Of a stretch of 64,000 bases of DNA, positions 42,870 to 52,144 are shown piece by piece. The notes under the pieces were generated by a model. It saw only the letters and a list, made by a program, of their open reading frames with translations. It made no database searches and was not told the origin of the DNA. The translations under genes were made by a program, and so were the position numbers. Each line of letters opens with the position of its first letter. Within the stretch, counting starts at the first letter, position 1. The stretch lies in contig CAMCVW010000001.1 of the NCBI GenBank assembly GCA_945881915.1, positions 113,066-177,065 of the forward strand, read 5' to 3'. Origin of the DNA: Thermoflexus hugenholtzii JAD2. Lineage in GTDB: Bacteria > Chloroflexota > Chloroflexia > Chloroflexales > Roseiflexaceae.

Positions 42870-43409
42870 ATGAGCACCCCACTGATTCAATGTACATATT
42901 ATGACCGAATGCTTCCCGCACTCGCACAAGCACCACTTCCGGGTGAACTGGGGGAACGAATTTTGACGTGTGTCTCTGCTCTTGGATGGCAGGCGTGGGT
43001 ACGTACGGAACGGATTTTCATTGCCCAATTCGATTTAGACGCCATGAGTCCGCAATACGATCGACGACGTGCGGCGGCCATTGTGCAGTTCTTTTTTGGT
43101 CCAGCCGATGGCCCTCGGATGGTCGATTGTGTCAAATACAAACGCCAACTCCCTGGCCTCACAAAACCACCATTCCCCGGCATACTCGGTCAAAAGGTTT
43201 ATGAGCACGTGTCGCAGCGGGGCTGGGCCCTCTGGCCAGAGCAAGAACGCATCCTGATAAATCACTACAGCATGAGCCTGGTTGACCCACAAACACAGGG
43301 TGTGCTCCTCAACGCCATGGATGAATTCTTTTTTGGTGACGGAGCTGCACTTCCCGAAGGCTGGACACCGCAGAGCGCAGCGCCTTCGAAAGGCGGGCCA
43401 CGAAAATAA
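42870..43409 (+). CDS. Tandem-duplicated YggX (Fe(II)-trafficking/oxidative-damage protection) protein
   Basis: A 179-residue protein made of two copies of the YggX domain, which in enterobacteria is a single unit of about 90 residues that supports iron-sulfur proteins under oxidative stress. Copy one spans about residues 7-82 and copy two about 86-165. Each has the N-terminal Cys (C8 and C87), the PGELGERI or PGILGQKV helix start and a GWQAW or GWALW block; copy two has the better RILINHYSMSL. Start ATG at 42870 follows AGAAGGAG. Its stop abuts, with no gap, the stop of the converging ATP-grasp gene. Confidence 0.82.
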   Translation: MSTPLIQCTYYDRMLPALAQAPLPGELGERILTCVSALGWQAWVRTERIFIAQFDLDAMSPQYDRRRAAAIVQFFFGPADGPRMVDCVKYKRQLPGLTKPPFPGILGQKVYEHVSQRGWALWPEQERILINHYSMSLVDPQTQGVLLNAMDEFFFGDGAALPEGWTPQSAAPSKGGPRK

Positions 43410-44633
43410 TTATGTCAATAAAAAATACGGGGTGATGGTAATTTCAAGACATGCATGTGCTTCCCTGAGCGCTACTTCGACGGCTTCGGGTGTAGCAGCA
43501 CGAGCAAAAATAAATCCCAGATAGCTTTCTCCGGCGGGGAGGGTCCGAATCGGCTGATGCAGCGGGCTGGTGATTTCGATCGATTCAATCGATGCGACTG
43601 CTGCAGCCGCTGAAATTCCATTCACCTGCTGGAGGATTCCTGGATTGGGAATGGGAATCATCATTACCCCACTTGCATGCGCATCAGTCGGTTCGATGGG
43701 TCTAAATGTACCCATGGCCTGACGGAGAATGAGTACTTCGAGCGAATCACTCACCCCGAATCGCAGCGTCCGTGAACACAGTCCACCAATAGATCGCCCG
43801 GCTACTTCAACAACCCACACGCCTGATTCGTTGATACGCAGTTCTGCATGAACCGGGCCAGAGACTAACCCAATCGCATGGGCAGCGGCACGCGCAGTAT
43901 CAATGATATCTGTCTGCACCGAGGCAGGGAGTCGTGACGGCGTCACGTAGATTGTTTCTTCGAAAAGTGGTCCATCGAGCGGGTCGGGTTTGTCGAAGAT
44001 GGCTAGCGGATAGAGGGTACCGTTATCGAGAATTGCTTCGAGTGCGACTTCTATTCCCGGGATGAATGATTCGACTAAAAATGCGTGTTCCCCATCCTTG
44101 CCTTCAAGTTCTTCGAGCATTGCCAATACAATCAACCGAGCTTGGATAAATTCATCGGGTGAGTCTACCCGTATCACCCCACGCGAACCATTCAACAAGA
44201 GTGGTTTGATGACACAGGGAAAAATAAGCTCTGCGAGCAGCTGCGGGAGTTGTGATGACGCGTTGTACCTCCGGAACTGAGGAACTGCAACACCCGCATT
44301 TGAAAGAGCAGTGCGCATCAGCGCTTTGTCGCGAGCTGCTGCAATAGCCTCCAACCTATTATGGGGGAGGTGCAGTGCAGTTGCGATGCGTGCTGCGATG
44401 TTGGCACCACTGTCATCGAGCGCCATAACAGCGCGAAACGATTGTTCTGCATGCAAATCTTTGACTCTTCTGAGCAGCTCAGCATCTTGAAGAAACTCCA
44501 GATAGACGTGACGTTGTGTTGAAACTCCGGCACCATCACAAAAAAGCATGTATTGAATACCGAGCACGTCAGCTGCTGCGATGAAATCATTATTGCGGTA
44601 CGAATGAGCTGTCGATACAAAAAGGAGTCGCAT
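43410..44633 (-). CDS. ATP-grasp family carboxylate-amine ligase
   Basis: A 407-residue ATP-grasp enzyme, expected to activate a carboxylate with ATP and join it to an amine or thiol. The N-terminal Rossmann-like part is followed by ATP-binding elements: DKALMRTALSNAGVAVPQF, the lysine in FPCVIKPLLLNGSRGV, and metal ligands in GPVHAELRINESGVWVVEVAGR. The layout is like amino-acid ligases and carnosine-synthase-like proteins; substrate unknown. The second ATG at 44633 is preferred; GAGGCG lies just upstream. Converges with the YggX gene without a gap. Confidence 0.84.
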   Translation of the reverse strand: MRLLFVSTAHSYRNNDFIAAADVLGIQYMLFCDGAGVSTQRHVYLEFLQDAELLRRVKDLHAEQSFRAVMALDDSGANIAARIATALHLPHNRLEAIAAARDKALMRTALSNAGVAVPQFRRYNASSQLPQLLAELIFPCVIKPLLLNGSRGVIRVDSPDEFIQARLIVLAMLEELEGKDGEHAFLVESFIPGIEVALEAILDNGTLYPLAIFDKPDPLDGPLFEETIYVTPSRLPASVQTDIIDTARAAAHAIGLVSGPVHAELRINESGVWVVEVAGRSIGGLCSRTLRFGVSDSLEVLILRQAMGTFRPIEPTDAHASGVMMIPIPNPGILQQVNGISAAAAVASIESIEITSPLHQPIRTLPAGESYLGFIFARAATPEAVEVALREAHACLEITITPYFLLT

Positions 44634-44866
44634 CATCGCCTCAGTCTATTTTATCGTAAAGGCATTACACTACGTTTATCGTTGGAGCAATGCAACTGAT
44701 AAGTGAACATCTCTATGTATTCTGTTATGCACCCAAAAGCGTACAGAGAAACTGCATATCAGCACCACTCATGCACGATTTTCGAATGAGGTACACACCT
44801 GGTCAGAAGTTGGAGCAGCGGACGCGTACGATAACGCGTTCATACTCAGATTAGGTAAGCAGATGC

Positions 44867-47800
44867 TCATGGCACCACTCGAATGAGGGTACGCGTGGGG
44901 ATGCGGGTCATTGTCGGTACGGCGGTGACAGACGGGACAATCGTTGGGAGGGTGGGAAGAGGGGTAAGGACGAGTGGTTGATACGTACTCAAACGCATCG
45001 ACCAGAGTTTCATCACGATAGCAGGTACATGTCTATTAGGGTTGGGAGAGACACCCAGTTGGCCGGTTTCGTTTTCTCCCCAGCACCAGACTTCACCACT
45101 ATTGCGCAGGGCACAGGTTCGTTCACCTCCTGCTGCAATGGTACGCACACCGGACAGGTTCGCCACTTGCATGGGTGGCAGGTTGACCGCCTCTGCGCCA
45201 ATGGGGACACCCATTTGTCCCTGCTCGTTGTTTCCCCAGCACCATACAGTACCACTCTTGTCGAGAGCACATGAGTGCTGGTCGCCAGTGACAAGGCTAG
45301 CTGCAGGAGGTATTCCATCGACTTTTTGCACGGTACGAATGGACTCACCCACCACACTCAGTTGGCCGGATTGATTATTGCCCCAACACCAGATTGTTCC
45401 TTCGGTATCTAATGCACAAGTATGATCGGCACTGGTATCAATATTTGCAATTGGCTTCGATAGCGGGATAAGTGCTGGCTGAATCACCAGTGCTGCTTCG
45501 GTGTCATTTATCTGATGGGCATTATTGCGTCCCCAGCACCAGACACTGCGGTCTTCTCGTAATGCACAGACGTGGTGTCTTCCGACACTCACATCAATGA
45601 CACTGTCGATGCCTGCAACTTCCGTTGCAGTGGTTCGATAGTCGCCGATACCGACCGTTGGCGCAGCGAGCTGACCGTATTCGTTATCACCCCAACACGA
45701 CACAAGTCCTTGTGATACTGCACAGCTGGTATCACCACCAGCGCTATACGCGGTGACATTCGTCATCCCGACGACAAAGTTTGGAACTACGCTATCAGCG
45801 ATATCACCAGCATACGAATTCCCGAGTTGACCGAGACTATTGCGCCCCCAACAATTGAGTTCATTCGTCACGAGGAGAGCGCAACTATGGCGAGCTCCGA
45901 GGTCGACCGACACGGTGTTGACTGCTGCATCGACTTCATTAGGAAGGCCGAGGTCACCCACATTCCCCATGACGCCGATCCCAAGTTGGCCGACATCATT
46001 GTCGCCCCAACACCAGACGGTGCCAGCAGTATCGACATCACAGAGATGGCTATCGCCTACGGCGATAGCAGTGATGTTTGTCTGTCCCACAATTGGTGTT
46101 GGCTGGTCAGTGTTGATGCGCAGCATACGAGTGCCGGTTCCGAGTTGTCCGTCACGATTCCACCCCCAGCACCGGACATTCCCGCGTTGCTGGAGGGCGC
46201 ATGTATGTGCACCACCGGTAGCAATTTGAATGGCACTGTCGAGCCCAACGATGTCTCGACCAAGAGAATCAAAAGTCGCACCATTCTCGGCAAAGACACC
46301 GAGTTGTCCGTTGTAGTTGTCCCCCCAACATCGAACGATGCCACTGCGCATCAACGCGCAGCTGTGATTCCCACCAGCCTGGACAGATATGACATCACGA
46401 AGCTCACGAATTGGCACTGCTGTGAGAGAGAATGCCTTTTCGCCGATTACCGATACACCGATCTGACCAAATCGATTCCACCCCCAACACCAGACCGATC
46501 CATCTTCACGGAGCGCACACGTATGGTCGTTCCCTGCCGCGAGGGCAGTCACCCCAACGAGATTTGGCACCGCTGCTGGTACGGATATACCGGGGCCGAC
46601 AGAACCGATTCCCAGTTGCCCCTGTTCATTGCGGCCCCAACACACCACCGATGTGTTTTGCGTTATCGCGCAGGTATGGTTGCCTCCACTGGCAATTGCA
46701 ATAGCATCTTGTAAATCAGCAACACGAAGTGGCATTCCTGAACTCGCGGTGTTGCCACTACCCAGTTGTCCATCATCATTGCGCCCCCAACACGCGCCGC
46801 CGCCGTCTTGGAGCAAGGCACAACTGTGCGATTGACCAAGTGACAATGCAACGACAGACTGCAATGCTGCGACGACGGGTGTCGCGCTGTCCTCGGTTGC
46901 TTCGTTGCCTAATTGACCGAAGTTATTGTGCCCCCAACAGCGGACCGTCCCGTCGATGATGATTTGGCAGGCATGCGCTGATCCAGTTGCAATGCTGAGC
47001 ACTTCCTCATTACTCCGGACTGTCTGCGGTTCGGCTGAGGCAGTCGTCGTCCCATCACCCAATTGTCCATTTTCGTTGCTACCCCAACACCGTACGGACA
47101 CATATTTGAGCATGGCACAGCTAAAATTCCCGCCTGCGGCAATAGAAAACCCATCGTCATACCCATTCACGGTTGCAACTTGCATAGATGCATCCGCATC
47201 AGCGAGCTGCCCGTAGCGGTTGTCTCCCCAACAATTTGTAGTCCCGCTGACGTTCCGCATGCAGGTCGTGGCAAAACCGGTTGCAACGGCTGCCACATTC
47301 TGTGCACGGTCAAGTGGAACAAGAATTGGTGAAGCTGTCGTACTCGGGTCGACTTGTCCGAGTTGGTTTGCACCCCAACACCACAAATGTCGGCGCTCAT
47401 CGATTGCACACATGTGTTGCCCGCCGGCCCGTATGGTGCGAATCAGTGGGAGACTCGCAACCTGTTGGGGGGTCGGTGATGCACCGACGCCTTCCGCATC
47501 ACCCCAACACCACACTGACCCATCGATGCGTAGTGCGCAGACAAATCGCTTCCCTACGACGACTGACGTCGTATCCGTCAAAGCAGCTATGGGGGCAAAA
47601 GGTGTCGATTGACCTATCTGGGCACCCCAGCACGTGACCAATCCATCTGCTTGCAAGCCACAATTCGCATCACCGCCGGAGGCAATTGCAACCAAGGATT
47701 GCAGATTTTCGACGCGTTGCGGGGTTGCCGAATAGGATTGTTCACTGCCTATTTGCATACTGCGATTGTCGCCCCAGCACCACACGGTACCGTTACGTTG

Positions 47801-49351
47801 CAATAGACAACTATGTGAAGCACCTGCACTCAGTGCAATGCCATCGGTCAAAGCGGGGACGAGTGCGGGAACTGCCCTGTCGAGTGTATCGCCGGTACCA
47901 AGCTGACCAGATTCGTTTGCCCCCCAACAAGCAACTGTGCCGTCTAGGCGCAGTGCACAGGTATGATTACTCCCGGTAGCAACTGCTTGGATGCCATTCA
48001 TGTCAGATGTGACCGGTTCTGGCTGGCTTCGTATACCAATCGTGTCGCTTACCCCCAATTGCCCTTCGTAGGCACGGCCCCAGCAGCGGAGCATTCCGAG
48101 TTGCCACATACCGCAGACGTGATTGGCTCCGGCACTCAACAACGATGCGCTATTGCCCAACTGAACGCTGACGTACGATTCACTATTGGTTGATCCAGCG
48201 GACGCCAATTGTCCGAGCGTGTTTTGGCCGCGGCAGCGCACGCGACCAGCGCGCAGTGCAATACAGTCAAAGGATGCTCCGCCGGTGATGTCGACAATTC
48301 CTTTTTCGGACGATTGTTGAACCTGCGCATTGGGTTCCCAACAGCGTAAACCATCAGTAAACGTCGCACAGACAACACCACTACGGAGTGCACGAATGAG
48401 TAACGCACCGGCTGTATCTGCAATAGATTGCGCACTTCCACCGGTTGTAGACCAACACAGTGCTCCTTGTTGCACGGTGAACGCACAAAACTGCGCCGCA
48501 TTGATGACGACAACAGCATCTGTGGTAAGTGCAGCTTCGTCTATTACCCGTGGGAGAGGGTTTGTTGCAGCGCCACCCGGTGCGAATCCACCCCAACACG
48601 CCAGAGTGCCCGAGACGCCACGCATACAAGACGTATCTGCTCCCACAGCGACGCTCAGGACTGCTTCATCCTGGATGACTTGCAAAACACCGCCAGCTGG
48701 ACGTACATCACCGCGCCCGAGTTGCCCGAAACGATTGTCGCCCCAACACCAGACAGTGCCGTCTGCGCGGAGCGCACACGTATGATTCGCACCTGCAGCA
48801 ATCTGACGAATGCGATCTAACGCCGCAATGCGCTGAGGGTACGCCGTAGATGTTTGTGGTCCGGCACTCAGCTGACCGATCTGTTGGTTGTCATTATTGC
48901 CCCAGCACCAGACAGTGCCTTCGGGAGCTACCAGCGCGCACGAATGCTTCTCACCCACTGCGACCATTTGCACTTGTTCGAGTGCACTCACGACATTCGC
49001 AGTTGTTGCAAAAGGGAGCGCACTGCCATCGCTGCCAAAGCCCAATTGACCGGAGTCATTCGCACCCCAACACATGACATGACCGGAATAGACCACCACA
49101 CAGGTATGGTTTTCACCACTTGCAAGAGTCAATTTGGTCTGATTCGACGGCGCGAGAACATCTTCAGCCGGCATCGGATCAATTGCGATAAATTCATCTC
49201 GATTTGTTTCAATGACATCGGGGATGAGGGTCTGTCTGTCCACTACTTTTTTGACAATGACACCGACCAACGCCGAACTCGGAGCGACGATGATAATAAC
49301 AATAAATACGGCGATGATTCCGTACCACATGCGCAATATAACGCGTTGCAT
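44867..49351 (-). CDS. Giant exported RCC1-repeat protein, about 28 blades
   Basis: A 1494-residue protein. Residues about 8-38 form a signal anchor (MWYGIIAVFIVIIIV). From about residue 70 to 1440 I count 28 RCC1-type units of about 49 residues, each built like GxxHTCALxxDGTVWCWGxNxxGQLG, with the CWG part degenerate in a few (units 4-7, 11, 12). Twenty-eight units would make four seven-bladed propellers. Most units have two Cys, in HTC and CWG. The tail is Pro/Thr rich. Probably a surface or cell-wall protein that binds a partner; function unknown. A promoter is at 49382-49390. Confidence 0.9.
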   Translation of the reverse strand: MQRVILRMWYGIIAVFIVIIIVAPSSALVGVIVKKVVDRQTLIPDVIETNRDEFIAIDPMPAEDVLAPSNQTKLTLASGENHTCVVVYSGHVMCWGANDSGQLGFGSDGSALPFATTANVVSALEQVQMVAVGEKHSCALVAPEGTVWCWGNNDNQQIGQLSAGPQTSTAYPQRIAALDRIRQIAAGANHTCALRADGTVWCWGDNRFGQLGRGDVRPAGGVLQVIQDEAVLSVAVGADTSCMRGVSGTLACWGGFAPGGAATNPLPRVIDEAALTTDAVVVINAAQFCAFTVQQGALCWSTTGGSAQSIADTAGALLIRALRSGVVCATFTDGLRCWEPNAQVQQSSEKGIVDITGGASFDCIALRAGRVRCRGQNTLGQLASAGSTNSESYVSVQLGNSASLLSAGANHVCGMWQLGMLRCWGRAYEGQLGVSDTIGIRSQPEPVTSDMNGIQAVATGSNHTCALRLDGTVACWGANESGQLGTGDTLDRAVPALVPALTDGIALSAGASHSCLLQRNGTVWCWGDNRSMQIGSEQSYSATPQRVENLQSLVAIASGGDANCGLQADGLVTCWGAQIGQSTPFAPIAALTDTTSVVVGKRFVCALRIDGSVWCWGDAEGVGASPTPQQVASLPLIRTIRAGGQHMCAIDERRHLWCWGANQLGQVDPSTTASPILVPLDRAQNVAAVATGFATTCMRNVSGTTNCWGDNRYGQLADADASMQVATVNGYDDGFSIAAGGNFSCAMLKYVSVRCWGSNENGQLGDGTTTASAEPQTVRSNEEVLSIATGSAHACQIIIDGTVRCWGHNNFGQLGNEATEDSATPVVAALQSVVALSLGQSHSCALLQDGGGACWGRNDDGQLGSGNTASSGMPLRVADLQDAIAIASGGNHTCAITQNTSVVCWGRNEQGQLGIGSVGPGISVPAAVPNLVGVTALAAGNDHTCALREDGSVWCWGWNRFGQIGVSVIGEKAFSLTAVPIRELRDVISVQAGGNHSCALMRSGIVRCWGDNYNGQLGVFAENGATFDSLGRDIVGLDSAIQIATGGAHTCALQQRGNVRCWGWNRDGQLGTGTRMLRINTDQPTPIVGQTNITAIAVGDSHLCDVDTAGTVWCWGDNDVGQLGIGVMGNVGDLGLPNEVDAAVNTVSVDLGARHSCALLVTNELNCWGRNSLGQLGNSYAGDIADSVVPNFVVGMTNVTAYSAGGDTSCAVSQGLVSCWGDNEYGQLAAPTVGIGDYRTTATEVAGIDSVIDVSVGRHHVCALREDRSVWCWGRNNAHQINDTEAALVIQPALIPLSKPIANIDTSADHTCALDTEGTIWCWGNNQSGQLSVVGESIRTVQKVDGIPPAASLVTGDQHSCALDKSGTVWCWGNNEQGQMGVPIGAEAVNLPPMQVANLSGVRTIAAGGERTCALRNSGEVWCWGENETGQLGVSPNPNRHVPAIVMKLWSMRLSTYQPLVLTPLPTLPTIVPSVTAVPTMTRIPTRTLIRVVP

Positions 49352-49973
49352 AGAGTTCTCTGCTTTTATAGACCTGTCTCTATTGTACCAGCTCGCACAC
49401 GCACTTCGCTGTTGTCGAGACGAGACACCTTCCTACAGTCAGATGCGTAATGATGAGCCAGCAGGTACACAGCAGAAGTACGCTGTACCTCGTCATCGTT
49501 GACATCATCATATTCATACGGTGGGTTGTTCCGAATTCATAAGGTGTTTGTTGTCACACATCAGGTGTCGTCAGCAGAGAAAAAACCATAACAATTAATC
49601 ACGATAAAAATTGCACCTGCTACGATGCCATTACATCGATAAGCAGACGGCAATGCAAACGGTCCATTTCATTCATCAAAATGCTACAGAATGTGTAGAC
49701 GCTGCTAACATACCCATAACAGTTGGGCAAAAGCACGTATGCAAGATGGTGATGAATGTGGTAATGTATGTCAGATACTTTTTGTAACGGTTATATCTAT
49801 GTGTCGCAGTGAGCCGCGCACTCCTGCAGAGGGTGAATTGGCAACCGCCTCCCCATCATGTACACAAAGTAGATATAACGCTTGTACAACGGGGTACAGA
49901 CGAGGCGTGGGGACTGCTCGGAGGAACCACGCACAACAGAATCCGGTACTGTTATGAAAGGGATTGCACCTGC
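49352..49973 (+). other. About 620 bases between divergent genes, no supported gene
   Basis: The intergenic region before the permease gene holds the promoter of the RCC1-protein gene (49382-49390) and otherwise no clear ORF. A TGCTACGAT string at 49618-49626 resembles the extended -10 of the CAT tRNA but has no -35. The permease frame is open from 49809 but homology begins at about 49974. Confidence 0.5.
49382..49390 (-). promoter_or_regulatory. Extended -10 promoter of the RCC1-repeat gene
   Basis: On the minus strand TGG then TACAAT, about 30 bases before the ATG. No -35 is visible. Confidence 0.55.
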
Positions 49974-50906
49974 ATGGTAATGTACATCCTCTCGCGACTA
50001 ATCAGACTCGTCATCGTCTTCTTCGTAGTGACGGTAGTTGTTTTTTTGCTCATGCACAATGTCCCGGGCGGTCCATGGGACGAAACGAATCGCAATCTGA
50101 CCGAACAACAGCGTGCCAACATGTTGGCAAAGTTCGGGCTTGACAAACCCTTGCACGAACAATATCTCACCTGGATTGGAAAAGCACTGCAAGGCGACTT
50201 CGGAATTTCGTACCAGTTCAAAGACACTTCCGTCATCGACGTCATAGCATCGGTATGGCCCAAAAGCATCCAACTCGGCGGATTCACTGTCATAATCTCA
50301 ATTGCAATGGGTGTATTTATGGGTATTTTGGCGGGAATTCGTCAAAATACCTGGGTAGATACAGTCGTCACGTTTATCTCCACACTCGGCATGACCGTAC
50401 CCAATTTCATTATTTCTATTTGGATGATTTTGATTTTGGTAGTGAAGCTCGACTGGCTACCGATTTCGCTAGATGCAGACCGGTGGAGTGATCCAAAGGC
50501 GTGGATCATGCCCGTTATTGCACTTGGGCTAGGACCTATGGGTATCGCAGCACGCTTTACACGAGGCAGTTTGACCGAAGTATTGACTGCTGATTATATT
50601 CGTACCGCACGAGCAAAAGGTCTGTCCGAAACAATGGTCATCTGGCGTCACACGATGAAGAACGCGCTGATTCCGATTATCACTGCGCTCGGTCCGATGA
50701 TTCCAAACATGATAACGGGTACCATTTTCGTCGAAACAATGTTCCGCGTGAACGGTATCGGAAAGTTCTTTGTTACCAGTATCACCTCACGAGATTACCC
50801 TATGATTTTGGCGCTCATGCTCATGATTGCCTCTCTGTGGGGATTTTTATACCTTTTGACCGACCTTTTGTCCACCGTGATTGACCCACGCATTAAGCTC
50901 GACTAA
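49974..50906 (+). CDS. ABC importer permease, DppB/OppB family
   Basis: A 310-residue inner-membrane permease. The start YILSRLIRLVIVFFVVTVV and the loop HNVPGGPWD with LGLDKPLHEQYLTWIG-like residues are standard for DppB/OppB, as is the coupling loop TADYIRTARAKGLSE that contacts the ATPase. The start is uncertain between the ATGs at 49974 and 49980. The DppC-like gene follows after 23 bases. No ATPase gene is present in the operon, so the energising subunits must be encoded elsewhere. Confidence 0.9.
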   Translation: MVMYILSRLIRLVIVFFVVTVVVFLLMHNVPGGPWDETNRNLTEQQRANMLAKFGLDKPLHEQYLTWIGKALQGDFGISYQFKDTSVIDVIASVWPKSIQLGGFTVIISIAMGVFMGILAGIRQNTWVDTVVTFISTLGMTVPNFIISIWMILILVVKLDWLPISLDADRWSDPKAWIMPVIALGLGPMGIAARFTRGSLTEVLTADYIRTARAKGLSETMVIWRHTMKNALIPIITALGPMIPNMITGTIFVETMFRVNGIGKFFVTSITSRDYPMILALMLMIASLWGFLYLLTDLLSTVIDPRIKLD

Positions 50907-50929
50907 TCGCAATCAACAAAGGAACACAC

Positions 50930-51802
50930 ATGATCGTTATACCGTTACACGAGCGCAAACCTGCCAACCTTTGGCGAGACGCCGCGATACGATTTAGCCG
51001 CAACAAATTGGCTGTGGGCGCACTTTTTGTGGTAGGATTGTTTTTCTTCATGGCGATTTTCGCTGATGTGATTTCGCCCGCTCCATACGACAAGACCAAT
51101 TTGACACAGTCCCGCAAGTTCCCGAGCTGGCAGTACCCCATGGGAACAGACACGATAGGCCGTGACCAGCTGAGTCGGATCATATACGGCGCACGTGTAT
51201 CCCTGTCTATTGGTCTGAGTGTCCAACTCATCGCAGTTGTAATTGGTGTCACTCTCGGTGCAGCAGCCGGGTTCTTGGGTGGTTGGGTCGACACCTTAGT
51301 TATGGGTACGATCGAAGTCTTCACTGCAATCCCGCAGCTCCTTTTTGCACTGTTCCTGCTCGCCCTCTGGGGTGGAGGTGTCTTAAACATCATTATTGCG
51401 CTGGGCATCATTAGTTGGATCGAGATTTGTCGTCTGACGCGCGCTCAGATTCTTTCGCTACGCGAAAAAGAATACATCGAATCCGCCCGTGCAATCGGGG
51501 TGACCAATGTGAACATTGCACTCAAACACTTGCTGCCGAATGCATTGTCACCGTTGATTATCTCATTCACACTAGGGATCCCGGCAACGATGTTCGCTGA
51601 AGCAGGGTTGAGTTTCTTAGGGATAGGAATTAATGACCCCATGCCAAGCTGGGGCAAAATGGCTGGACAGTCATTTAGCAACATCGAGGTGTATTGGCAT
51701 CTCGGTTTGTTCCCCACCATGATGATTGCCTTGACGATGCTGAGCTTCTCGTTTGTCGGCGATGGACTGCGTGACGCACTTGACCCGCGATTACGCAAGT
51801 AA
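50930..51802 (+). CDS. ABC importer permease, DppC/OppC family
   Basis: A 290-residue permease partner of the gene before. The N-terminal cytoplasmic part (residues 1-30) is followed by six transmembrane helices; the signature HPMGTD-type loop reads YPMGTDTIGRDQLSRIIYG and the coupling loop EKEYIESARAIGVTNV. The ending DALDPRLRK is typical. AAAGGAACAC precedes the ATG. A strong terminator follows, separating it from the binding-protein gene, which has its own promoter. Confidence 0.92.
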   Translation: MIVIPLHERKPANLWRDAAIRFSRNKLAVGALFVVGLFFFMAIFADVISPAPYDKTNLTQSRKFPSWQYPMGTDTIGRDQLSRIIYGARVSLSIGLSVQLIAVVIGVTLGAAAGFLGGWVDTLVMGTIEVFTAIPQLLFALFLLALWGGGVLNIIIALGIISWIEICRLTRAQILSLREKEYIESARAIGVTNVNIALKHLLPNALSPLIISFTLGIPATMFAEAGLSFLGIGINDPMPSWGKMAGQSFSNIEVYWHLGLFPTMMIALTMLSFSFVGDGLRDALDPRLRK

Positions 51803-51815
51803 ATCCATTCCCAAG

Positions 51816-51847
51816 AAGCACCTCGTGAATCATCACGAGGTGCTTTT
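51816..51847 (+). terminator. Intrinsic terminator after the permease pair
   Basis: Thirteen-base perfect stem (51816-51828 with 51833-51845), ATCA loop and a short T run (four T at the end of the arm). Confidence 0.88.
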
Positions 51848-51998
51848 CATGGATAATTAGAGGTAGGTAAAACGGTGGTACATGGACGTGTAGTGACGAA
51901 TAATCTAAGACAGATGATTCTACTGCATTCGGTACAGAGAAATACCTTTTCATTCCGAAACAAAACCGTTTTTTCGTTATGAAGTTGACATGGTAGAA
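51848..51998 (+). other. Intergenic region before the binding-protein promoter
   Basis: No gene seen. The region between the terminator and 52145 includes a TTGACA at 51985-51990 lying too close to a TAGAAT to form a normal pair; together with the promoter at 51999-52028 it suggests more than one start point. Confidence 0.4.
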
Positions 51999-52028
51999 TT
52001 GAAGAAACCATGAGTCTTATGTTAAAAT
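51999..52028 (+). promoter_or_regulatory. Promoter candidate of the binding-protein gene
   Basis: TTGAAG, 18-base spacer and TAAAAT preceded by TGT (extended -10). The leader to the ATG at 52145 would be about 110 bases long. Confidence 0.5.
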
Positions 52029-52144
52029 GTTATCAAGCCTGTAGAGTGGTCAGTCTCTGAATGTGGGCGGTCCACATTCGGATTGATATATGGCAATTGT
52101 GGGAACACAATGCCTATGGATTATTTACGTTAAGGAGTTCACAG

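Noticed and set aside
44822..44839. Repeated ACGCGT either side of a short spacer after the RCC1 gene
   Set aside because: ACGCGT is itself a palindrome, the arms are short and no T run follows, so a terminator or operator cannot be supported.
45827..46714. Plus-strand ORFs opposite the RCC1-repeat gene
   Set aside because: Their repeats simply mirror the coding repeats on the minus strand.
49609..49626. TTGCAC followed closely by TACGAT as a promoter for the permease operon
   Set aside because: The spacer between the two elements is only about four bases, too short for a sigma-70 promoter.
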